Source: Candidatus Levyibacteriota bacterium (GTDB lineage: Bacteria > Patescibacteriota > Microgenomatia > Levybacterales > UBA12049). From it: DNA of 44,665 nt. Below, piece after piece: positions 31,704-40,406 of this stretch (positions are counted from its first letter, which is position 1; each line of letters starts with the position of its first letter). The stretch lies in the NCBI GenBank assembly GCA_016204465.1, contig JACQKQ010000034.1:1-44665 (forward strand). Reading direction: 5' to 3'. The position numbers and the translations under genes were made by a program. The notes below the pieces were generated by a model. The model saw only the letters and a list, made by a program, of their open reading frames with translations. It did not search any database and had not been told where the DNA came from.

Positions 31704-31730
31704 TTAGCAGTCACTTTCACTAAGTGATAT
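31704..31730 (+). promoter_or_regulatory. CIRCE-like HrcA operator upstream of groES
   Basis: TTAGCAGTC-N9-AAGTGATAT (31704-31712 and 31722-31730) matches the CIRCE consensus TTAGCACTC-N9-GAGTGCTAA at 8/9 and 6/9 positions with the exact 9-bp spacer. It lies where CIRCE is expected, between the -10 and the groES start. HrcA itself is not in the window. Confidence 0.65.
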
Positions 31731-31747
31731 TTTTATCTTAAAAACGT

Positions 31748-32052
31748 ATGGCAGGAAAAGTAAAAATACGTATTCAGCCACTTTTCGATAATGTTCTTAT
31801 CAAACCGCTGGAGGCAGAAGAAAAAACTGTAAGCGGAATTATCCTGCCAGACACTGTAAAGGAAAAACCGCAAATTGGCCTTGTAATGGCTCTGGGTCCT
31901 GGAAAAGTAACTCCTAAAGGAGAAAAGCATAAAATGGTGATAAAAGTAAATCAGAAAGTTATGTATAAGAAATGGGGCGGCAACGAGGTAAAAGTAAACG
32001 GTGAAGAGTGGACACTGATCAGTCAAGATGATGTCTTGGCAATCGTAGAGTA

Positions 32053-32053
<1 letters not shown>
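31748..32053 (+). CDS. groES: Co-chaperonin GroES
   Basis: 101 residues with the GroES barrel: 'IQPLFDNVLIKPLEAEEKTV' then the mobile loop 'SGIILPDTVKEKPQ', 'GLVMALGPGK', and the C-terminal 'LISQDDVLAIVE'. It caps the GroEL cavity. It is transcribed with groEL, but a 113-bp gap containing a heptad hairpin element separates the two genes. Confidence 0.96.
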
Positions 32054-33813
<1,760 letters not shown>

Positions 33814-33822
33814 ACGATAGGG

Positions 33823-33849
33823 TACCACAAGTACCACGAGTATCACGAG
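33823..33849. repeat. Three tandem 9-bp units after groEL
   Basis: TACCACAAG, TACCACGAG, TATCACGAG: three imperfect 9-mers between the groEL stop and the terminator. Confidence 0.7.
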
Positions 33850-33860
33850 CAAAATTGATC

Positions 33861-33879
33861 CGCCGAAAGGCGTTTTTTT
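33861..33879 (+). terminator. groESL terminator CGCC-GAAA-GGCG-T7
   Basis: A 4-bp GC stem with a GNRA tetraloop and seven T residues. The T run touches the ATG of the next gene at 33880, so that gene has no room for a promoter of its own after the terminator. Confidence 0.75.
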
Positions 33880-34752
33880 ATGGCAACGCAAGAATTTCTC
33901 ACACAACATAATCAGCTTACCCTCTTGCGCGAGAGATTAGCAAACACGTATGAAGAGATTGAAGCAAGAGCCGTCTCTATGATACGGCAAGGGGAAGTAG
34001 TAGATAACCCAATTCTCACAGGGGAAAAACAAGATACTCGGTATGCTCTTGCAACAATTGCTATGATCACGGGAAGAGCAGATATGTTTTGCAGCCAAGC
34101 AACAGCAGCGGTACAACAAGTAGAGCCTGACATGCGAGTAGTTCCTGACGGGTTTCGTCATGTTACCTTACAGCTCAATTTTAGCAGGCAAGGACGTCGC
34201 AGTATTCTTGTTGATGCCAAGGTTGCACGCGCATACTATGAAGCATTAAGACAACAATTTTCAAGTTCTGGAAAACCAATTCGTTTAGAACTTTTGCGCG
34301 TATTACCAACGATTGATCAAGAGCAAGCTTCGGTATCTGTTGTTGGCGCATTTCTTCCAGTTGATGATATGCGAATTATCGAGGTTAGGAGGCAAGTCCG
34401 CCACGCAGCAGAGCAGAGTGGCCTTCCATTAGTAGGCAGACTTGGAGAAATACGGGTGATTTTTTCGACGTTAGGAAGACTGCCACATCCGCCTAGACGA
34501 GAGGGAGAAACAGCGCCTCTACTTGATGCAATAGATCATATCAACGGCCAAATACCAAAAGCATGCGATACAGTTATTGAGATGGTTGATATTCTCTCTA
34601 CAACGCGAATAAGCTACATGGGGTTAGATAAACACATTTTTATGGAACCGTCTCTATCATTGGTTAAGCCAAACAGAGCAGTTAAACCTCGTTTTGTTTC
34701 TGCTACTCAAAAAAACTTATTAGATAAAGTGAGGTTAACAAGATCGCCGTGA
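33880..34752 (+). CDS. Possible degenerate 2H-phosphoesterase-fold protein
   Basis: 290 residues, not firmly recognised. Residues 93-99 'RHVTLQL' look like the first HxT motif of 2H phosphoesterases (2'-5' RNA ligase/AKAP7 type). At the place of the second motif, 'VIFSTLGRL' (193-201) resembles the usual pHhTLgRl with Phe for His, so at best one catalytic His remains. The N-terminal ~85 residues are helical. The start lies directly against the groEL terminator, and no promoter is evident. Its last 46 bp overlap the convergent IMPase gene. A binding rather than catalytic role is possible. Confidence 0.45.
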   Translation: MATQEFLTQHNQLTLLRERLANTYEEIEARAVSMIRQGEVVDNPILTGEKQDTRYALATIAMITGRADMFCSQATAAVQQVEPDMRVVPDGFRHVTLQLNFSRQGRRSILVDAKVARAYYEALRQQFSSSGKPIRLELLRVLPTIDQEQASVSVVGAFLPVDDMRIIEVRRQVRHAAEQSGLPLVGRLGEIRVIFSTLGRLPHPPRREGETAPLLDAIDHINGQIPKACDTVIEMVDILSTTRISYMGLDKHIFMEPSLSLVKPNRAVKPRFVSATQKNLLDKVRLTRSP

Positions 34753-35543
34753 ATCAAACCGTTGCTTGCAACAATATCTTTTGCAAAAGCGTTCCATTTT
34801 TTGCCATAAGATGTTGTTATCTTTCCTCCAGCTTTTTGAATAAGTAGTCCTGCTGCTGCTTGATCCCACGGCTTAATCCCGCAAAACACAAATCCATCAA
34901 CCTCTCCTTTTGCAACCGCGGCCAGATCAAAAACCGCACTCCCCGACATGGTGAACGCTCTTACATTTTGAGAAAGGGGAGGAAACCATTCCTTGGCAAA
35001 TACTTTTCGTTTTGTCATATCCCATGATATGCCGCTCTCAATCCATGTTTCACGTAAAGTACTGGTTCCAGAAACATGTATAACTTGCCCATTAAGAAAA
35101 GCATAAGGGGAATCGGCCTGCGCAGTATAGAGTTCATCCTGCATTGGCAGATAAATAACAGCTGCTAGTGGCATGCCTTTTTCAACTAATGCAATAGAAA
35201 CAGCAAAATGGGGACGTCTTCTTAAGAAGTTTGTCGTGCCGTCTAAAGGATCGACAATCCAAAGACGATCAACGCTTTGCATATGAGAATAATCTTCTGG
35301 AGCGGTTTCTTCCGTAAGAATCTGCATTGTTGTAAAGCGGCGTTTTAACATTGAAGTGATTATCGCATCAATTTTTATCTCTACTTCTGTGTTAAAATCA
35401 AAATCACCTTTTGTTATTGCCCGACTTTCCCTTTTATAAAATTCAGCTCGAAGCTTGCCTCCAGCGGCTAGGGCAACATGAGAAGCAAAATCTAGCGTTT
35501 CTGCAAGGTTTAATCTACTGTGTTGATTGCGTTTATTTCGCAT
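34707..35543 (-). CDS. Inositol-monophosphatase-family phosphatase (second copy)
   Basis: 278 residues. The metal sites are complete: EE in 'LTEETAPED', DPLDGTTNFLR and 'IKPWDQAAAGLLIQKAGGKI'. This is closer to the classic IMPase pattern than the copy at 5007. The likely substrate is an inositol or sugar monophosphate or 3'-phosphoadenosine phosphate. It runs opposite to the 2H-like gene and shares 46 bp with it. A TATAAG box (35556-35551, minus strand) lies 7 nt before the ATG. Confidence 0.87.
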   Translation of the reverse strand: MRNKRNQHSRLNLAETLDFASHVALAAGGKLRAEFYKRESRAITKGDFDFNTEVEIKIDAIITSMLKRRFTTMQILTEETAPEDYSHMQSVDRLWIVDPLDGTTNFLRRRPHFAVSIALVEKGMPLAAVIYLPMQDELYTAQADSPYAFLNGQVIHVSGTSTLRETWIESGISWDMTKRKVFAKEWFPPLSQNVRAFTMSGSAVFDLAAVAKGEVDGFVFCGIKPWDQAAAGLLIQKAGGKITTSYGKKWNAFAKDIVASNGLIHGDLVNLTLSNKFF

Positions 35544-35550
35544 ATAGTGC

Positions 35551-35556
35551 CTTATA
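35551..35556 (-). promoter_or_regulatory. -10 TATAAG of the second IMPase gene
   Basis: Minus-strand TATAAG ends 7 nt before the ATG at 35543, so a leaderless start is expected. Confidence 0.5.
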
Positions 35557-35577
35557 GTGTCTCATTGGAAGATTCAT

Positions 35578-35607
35578 TTGTCAAAGCAAGTTGTGCTGTG
35601 GTATAGT
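35578..35607 (+). promoter_or_regulatory. Promoter of the PEGA/SH3b gene
   Basis: TTGTCA (35578-35583), 18-bp spacer, extended -10 TGGTATAGT (35599-35607), 12 nt before the ATG at 35620. It supports the start at 35620 over the track start at 35557. Confidence 0.6.
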
Positions 35608-35619
35608 ATCGGAAACTTT

Positions 35620-36465
35620 ATGAAGAAGCTTTTTGCTGTACTTTTGCTTTTTATCCTCATCGGAGTTGGGAGCGCATGGTATTTTTTGTACTTTAAGAAA
35701 AATGTTGAAAAAGGCGCGCTGCAGGTAACAGCGTTTCCAAAGAGCAAGGTATATATTAATGGAGAGTTAGTTGGTGAAACGCCACTTTGTCGCTGTGAGG
35801 CCAAAGACATGCTTTCGGCAGGTGAGTACAAGGTAAAAATAGTGCCTCAAGAAGGCGGCTTTGCTCCCTTTGAAGAGAAAGTGACAATCGTTCGATCAGT
35901 GCTTACTGTTTTGGACCGAGCATTTGGGCAGGGCGCAGAATCGCAGGGACACACTATTACCCTTCGTCCAATAAGTGACAATAAAAATCCCGAGCTTTTT
36001 ATAACTTCATTTCCCCAAGGGGCAGAAGTGCTTATAGACAAAAACGTTTCGGGGAAAACACCTAGGCTTTTGGAGAATATTACTGAATCAGACCACGAGG
36101 TGGTGCTAAGAAGAAAAGGCTATAAGGAAAAGACAATTCGGATTCGGACAGTTCCCGGCTACCAGTTAAGTATTATTGCTTACATGGGTATTGATACATT
36201 AGCAGCGTTTCCAATAGCGTCAGTCGCGGCAGAGGCAACATCTTCTGCCAAGCCAACACCTGTAGCACAGGTTGAAGTCCTCGACACGCCAACTGGGTAC
36301 TTAAATGTTAGGAAAAACGCATCGACAACAAGCAAAAAAATAGGTACGGTTACTCCAAGCGATATCCTTGAGCTGCTTAGTGAAGAAGAGGGGTGGTTTC
36401 ATGTAAAACTTCCAGACGGCACAGAAGGGTTTGTTAGTGCACAGTATGCAAAAAAGAAGGAATAG
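35620..36465 (+). CDS. Membrane-anchored protein with two PEGA domains and an SH3b domain
   Basis: 281 residues from the ATG at 35620. One N-terminal helix, PEGA domain 1 ('FPKSKVYINGELVGETPL'), PEGA domain 2 ('SFPQGAEVLIDKNVSGKTP', 'HEVVLRRKGYKEKTI') and a C-terminal bacterial SH3 domain ('TGYLNVRKNASTTSKKIGTV', 'EEGWFHVKLPDGTEGFVSAQY'). The PEGA and SH3b domains suggest envelope attachment, the SH3b part probably to peptidoglycan. It ends 1 bp before the convergent UbiA-family gene. Confidence 0.85.
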   Translation: MKKLFAVLLLFILIGVGSAWYFLYFKKNVEKGALQVTAFPKSKVYINGELVGETPLCRCEAKDMLSAGEYKVKIVPQEGGFAPFEEKVTIVRSVLTVLDRAFGQGAESQGHTITLRPISDNKNPELFITSFPQGAEVLIDKNVSGKTPRLLENITESDHEVVLRRKGYKEKTIRIRTVPGYQLSIIAYMGIDTLAAFPIASVAAEATSSAKPTPVAQVEVLDTPTGYLNVRKNASTTSKKIGTVTPSDILELLSEEEGWFHVKLPDGTEGFVSAQYAKKKE

Positions 36466-37407
36466 TCATCCAATGATGTAGATGATGGTAGTAACAAGGA
36501 TAATCCAGATGACTACCGTTGCAAGTAGAGGTTTGTCGGAAAGTAGCACCTTGTCAGGGCTTTCTCCTTCGTGCTTTTCATAAATATCCTGCAAATACCG
36601 CATAAGACCATAAACGACAGGAATAATAGTAATCATGAGCCACTTTCGTTGCAAAAATACGGGAAGAAAATCAGGCAGTAAAATGCTTAAAGAAATCTTA
36701 AAACCAACCGGATTTTCAAGGAAGGTAAAAAGTGTGTAGGATATAAACGTAGATGTTGCAAAGATTGATGCGTAGACATCAAGGAGCCGTTCCGAGTAAT
36801 GCGATAAAGATTTACGTACAGCTGCTTTTTGTGTATCTGAATACTGGGAAATAAGAGTTAGTTCAGATCGTCTTTTTCCTATTGCCAAAAACAGCGAAAT
36901 GGCAATGGTTGTCAGCAAAAGCCAAACAGAAATATGGACACCCGATGCAAACTCTCCGCCGTAGACGCGCAAGATGTAGCCTGCAGCGATAACGAGAATA
37001 TCAATAATTGCTATATTTTTCAAAACGACAGAGTAGGCAAACTGCAAAAAGACGTAGATAACCGATAGCAAAAAGAACGCTGGGTTAATAGTGAAGCTTA
37101 ACCAAAGAGAGAAAATAATAAAAAGCAGTGCAAGGATTATTGCGTACAACAAAGAAAGATCGCCATGGGCAAGGGGACGGAATTTCTTGAACGGATGGAG
37201 CCTGTCTTTCTCTCGGTCGAAGATGTCGTTGATAATGTAGATAGCGGAAGACAGTCCGCAAAAGACTATAAACGCAGCAAGCACATCGCTTATGATTGCT
37301 CCATTGAACAACTCACCGCCGAATACCGCAGCGGCAAAAACAGCAAAATTTTTGATCCATTGCCTAGGCCTGACAAGTTTTAGTGTTCTATAGGCGAGTT
37401 TTTTCAT
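36466..37407 (-). CDS. UbiA-family prenyltransferase, decaprenyl-phosphate phosphoribosyltransferase-like
   Basis: 313 residues from the ATG at 37407; the track start at 37458 would overlap the previous gene by 71 bp. 'LVRPRQWIKNFAVFAA' and 'NDIFDREKDRLHPFKKFRPL' form the first Asp-rich motif, with the HP(x)KxxRP extension typical of DPPR synthases (UbiA of mycobacteria) rather than quinone UbiA. It would join 5-phosphoribose diphosphate to polyprenyl phosphate, giving a donor for lipid-linked pentoses. About nine membrane helices. It is the last gene of the glycan operon. Confidence 0.8.
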   Translation of the reverse strand: MKKLAYRTLKLVRPRQWIKNFAVFAAAVFGGELFNGAIISDVLAAFIVFCGLSSAIYIINDIFDREKDRLHPFKKFRPLAHGDLSLLYAIILALLFIIFSLWLSFTINPAFFLLSVIYVFLQFAYSVVLKNIAIIDILVIAAGYILRVYGGEFASGVHISVWLLLTTIAISLFLAIGKRRSELTLISQYSDTQKAAVRKSLSHYSERLLDVYASIFATSTFISYTLFTFLENPVGFKISLSILLPDFLPVFLQRKWLMITIIPVVYGLMRYLQDIYEKHEGESPDKVLLSDKPLLATVVIWIILVTTIIYIIG

Positions 37408-38452
37408 CCCTATCTCGTAAAAGAAAATGGAGAAAAGTAATGCCGCCGCCAATGACAATACTTATCATGATAATTGCAAATAATTTGCCTCTGCTTGAAA
37501 GCGTTAGTGAGGTTACACCCAATATAGCAGATACAAGCCAATAAAACAATGCAATACGCCTTTGAGTGAAACCAAGTCGAAGCAGCAGATGATGGAGGTG
37601 TTGGTTGTCGTGCAAAAAGGGAGAGCGTCCAGAAATGATGCGACGGCCAATTGTGAAAATCCCATCAATCATCGGCACACCCATTACCATAATCGCTGTT
37701 GCCAATTTTGCACCGGAGAGTATAGAGACAACGCTTAAGAGAAGATACACCGCAGTTGCGCCGTAACCCGGAAAAATTTTCGCCGGTGAAAAATTAAAGA
37801 GTAAGAATCCAAGTGCGCTTCCGGCCAGAATAAACGACATTGTTGCAGCAACAAACGTATTTTGATCGGAAAGCGGAAACCGCATACTCAAAGCGCCAAT
37901 GACAATGCCTGAGATAAAAACAATTCCCGGCATTTGCCCGTCAACCCCCTTGCTCCAGTTAAGCATATTCATTACCCATACAATCCAAAGAAGGGTAATG
38001 AGTTCGGAAAAGTAAGGAAAGCCTACATCTGTAAGGTATAGTATGCCGCCCAAGGGATTTGTGATAAATGTTATTGTTGTACCGCTTGTAACAATAATGA
38101 GTGCGCAAACAATATTCATCAAAAACCTAATATATGGAGAAATGTCATATTTGTCATCAAGTAGCCCAACACTGAGCGCTAGAGCAGAAGCGGCAAAAAT
38201 TGCTGCAAGTTTTGGTGTAAAAGTAATAAAAAGCGCGCTTGTTACAATAATTCCAAGGAAAAAAGGGAGTCCACCTCCCCTTGGAACAGGTTTTGTATGG
38301 ATAATCGCAGGATGTTTATGTGTCAGCGGATCATCAAAGAGTTTCAGTTTTCGAATTAATGGCAGAGAAAGGTAGGTGAGTATAGTTGTTGCAAAAAAGG
38401 AAACTAGTATGGGATACAGTGCAACAGAGATAATTGACGGCGCGTCAAGCAT
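37388..38452 (-). CDS. WecA/MraY-like polyprenyl-phosphate sugar-phosphate transferase
   Basis: 354 residues, about ten helices. 'HTKPVPRGGGLPFFLG' (nucleotide contact), LLDDK (Asp-Asp), 'NMLNWSKGVDGQMPG' (the NxxNxxDG site) and 'HDNQHLHHLLLRLGF' (the HxHH loop) are present. It should start a lipid-linked glycan from a UDP-sugar. It is closer to WecA/TagO than to MraY by the HLHHLLLRLGF loop. The last ~20 bp overlap the UbiA-like gene. Confidence 0.85.
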   Translation of the reverse strand: MLDAPSIISVALYPILVSFFATTILTYLSLPLIRKLKLFDDPLTHKHPAIIHTKPVPRGGGLPFFLGIIVTSALFITFTPKLAAIFAASALALSVGLLDDKYDISPYIRFLMNIVCALIIVTSGTTITFITNPLGGILYLTDVGFPYFSELITLLWIVWVMNMLNWSKGVDGQMPGIVFISGIVIGALSMRFPLSDQNTFVAATMSFILAGSALGFLLFNFSPAKIFPGYGATAVYLLLSVVSILSGAKLATAIMVMGVPMIDGIFTIGRRIISGRSPFLHDNQHLHHLLLRLGFTQRRIALFYWLVSAILGVTSLTLSSRGKLFAIIMISIVIGGGITFLHFLLRDRDEKTRL

Positions 38453-38458
38453 GCTATT

Positions 38459-38896
38459 TTAGACTACAATCCGAATTGTTCGAATGATGAAAATCAACGA
38501 TAGTACAGCAACTGTAAGGGTGGTGATGGAAATAATCCTAGATACAAGGGGTAGCTCTTTATAAAATAAGAGGGACAAAAAAGGATTAATTAAAAGAACT
38601 ATTGCAGCAATGGAGACAGGAATACCAAGCTGTATTTTCGTGCCAAGCCGTGCTTCTCCCCATGAGAGTTGGTTAAATAGCGGAAGTACAGGAGGAAGCT
38701 TTTGGTAAAAAACGATAACAAGGAATACGCAAATCATAATTGCGATAAAGGACAAAAGAATGCTAAACAGCAGGATTTTATCTGCTGTAAATTTACCTCG
38801 CGCCGCAATGTCCTGTTGGTCGGAACGTAGGTTAACCAATTTGCGCAAAAAGAAAAACCCAAATTGTGTGCGAGGTTTACTAATTAATCCGCTCAT
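38459..38896 (-). CDS. Small membrane protein of unknown function
   Basis: 145 residues with three predicted helices (about 42-65, 90-108, 120-140) and a loop 'LPPVLPLFNQLSWGEARLG' that recalls DUF1648 in outline. It overlaps the preceding GT39 gene by 17 bp and lies 6 bp before the WecA-like gene, so it belongs to the operon. The function is unknown. Confidence 0.6.
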   Translation of the reverse strand: MSGLISKPRTQFGFFFLRKLVNLRSDQQDIAARGKFTADKILLFSILLSFIAIMICVFLVIVFYQKLPPVLPLFNQLSWGEARLGTKIQLGIPVSIAAIVLLINPFLSLLFYKELPLVSRIISITTLTVAVLSLIFIIRTIRIVV

Positions 38897-40364
38897 AGAC
38901 TATTGCGTCTTTAATAATAATTTTTTCCCGATAATGCGCGGTTTTTGGGAATAGCGGATCTTTAGAAATAACTACGATAAACCGTGGTTTTATCCTGTCA
39001 AGCTCCGTTTGTACTTCAAGCATAGACCCTTTTGATGCGTTTATGTGATATACAACTGTATATTTTGTGGGAGGCGCTTTTTCAACGAGTTTATAAAGCT
39101 GTGCGTTGTTGCCCCAAACGAAAATAGTATCGTTTGAGAGGAGGTGGTTTTTTAAATAGTGCGAAAGTTCATAGTCGCGGGGCGTATTTCTATCAAAAAA
39201 AGCCTGATAGGTTGTTACAGTACTTTTATGTGTTAAAAAGGAGAGAAAATTTTGGTAATAAAGAAACGTTTTGATGTAGACTCTGAAATTTATTCCAATA
39301 AAAAATAGCGAAGCAATAGCGCCCATTGTGGCAGCGTTTCGCAAAAACCGTTCTCTATATAAAGTTACATTTTTTTCTGTAACACGCTCAAACGAAATAA
39401 GTCCCACAAGTAAAACAATGCTTGGTAAAAGAACAAGTAGGTAATGCGTGTAAGGCCGCTGGGCAAAAAAGGCATTAAAGAGAGAAAATGCAAACCATGT
39501 TAGGATAAAAAGAGAACTCTGCGAAAGCAGCTTTCTATATAAGAAAACTATAAGCAAAAATATTGCAAGCAGGAGCAGTTTTAGTATAAGGAAACCTTGC
39601 GGAATAAAAAATGTATTTCCATAACCTACGTACCCTACATTTTGCTTAAACGCAGCGCTAAAAAATTCATCAAGCGCATTCTGCGTAAGAAAAAAAAGTA
39701 TTGTCAGTAATATTGGAGAAATGAATGCGATAATAAAAGGGAAAGCTTTTGAAACAAGTAGACGAAGTTTTGCAAGTGAAGTATAGCTTGATATAGCCAA
39801 GAAAAAAAGAAACGCCGCAAAATCAAATATCCCGACAATTTTGAAAAGGAAAGCAATGCTTAGCGATGCGCCGGCGGCTAAGAGAAGCATGGGTTCTGCT
39901 TTGGGAGTTGTTTTAACAACAAGATATCCTGCAAGAAGAATAAAAAACAACATAAAATTTTCCGAATTTGCAATGTTGCCCTCTAAGAGTGGTAAGCCAA
40001 AAAAAACTGCATACACCCCTGTTGTAAAAAACACTGTTTTCGTGTGGGTAAAAAGACGTTTAGCTAGCAGAAAGAAAAGAAATACGCTCAAAAGACCAGT
40101 AAGAAGCGATGCAAATCTAACTCCGAATTGGTCGGATGAAAAAAACGCATACACCGCATAAAGAAGCGGGGTTTTATTGTCCCAAGTTTGCGCATAAAGT
40201 ATTTTACCCTCGCGCATAGCCATGCCTACTGCTTGGTAAATTCCTTCATCACCATACCATATTGGCTCAAAAAGGGAAGGAAGACGAAGCAAGAAGAAGA
40301 GAAACGCAATAAAGATAAGAAACCAGCTTGATTTGCTTTTTTCAATCCGGGCCAGGATTTTCAT
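38880..40364 (-). CDS. GT39/ArnT-like polytopic glycosyltransferase
   Basis: 494 residues, GT-C type. The first outer loop reads 'PIWYGDEGIYQAVGMAMREG' with the key Asp-Glu, followed by 'TWDNKTPLLYAVYAFF' (the PPL-like motif) and about ten helices. It should use a polyprenyl-phosphate sugar, which fits the WecA-like and DPPR-synthase-like genes in the same operon. Confidence 0.82.
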   Translation of the reverse strand: MKILARIEKSKSSWFLIFIAFLFFLLRLPSLFEPIWYGDEGIYQAVGMAMREGKILYAQTWDNKTPLLYAVYAFFSSDQFGVRFASLLTGLLSVFLFFLLAKRLFTHTKTVFFTTGVYAVFFGLPLLEGNIANSENFMLFFILLAGYLVVKTTPKAEPMLLLAAGASLSIAFLFKIVGIFDFAAFLFFLAISSYTSLAKLRLLVSKAFPFIIAFISPILLTILFFLTQNALDEFFSAAFKQNVGYVGYGNTFFIPQGFLILKLLLLAIFLLIVFLYRKLLSQSSLFILTWFAFSLFNAFFAQRPYTHYLLVLLPSIVLLVGLISFERVTEKNVTLYRERFLRNAATMGAIASLFFIGINFRVYIKTFLYYQNFLSFLTHKSTVTTYQAFFDRNTPRDYELSHYLKNHLLSNDTIFVWGNNAQLYKLVEKAPPTKYTVVYHINASKGSMLEVQTELDRIKPRFIVVISKDPLFPKTAHYREKIIIKDAIVYERIN

Positions 40365-40365
40365 A

Positions 40366-40403
40366 GTTCGATTTCACTCGCTATGACCCTGAGTCTATCG
40401 AAC
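40366..40403. repeat. Inverted-repeat element between two operon genes
   Basis: GTTCGAT (40366-40372) ... ATCGAAC (40397-40403) bracket CACTCGCTATGACCCTGAG. It fills the 42-bp gap between the GT39 start and the GT2 stop. It resembles a hairpin element I recall as widespread in CPR genomes (memory, not checked). Confidence 0.6.
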
Positions 40404-40406
40404 GGG

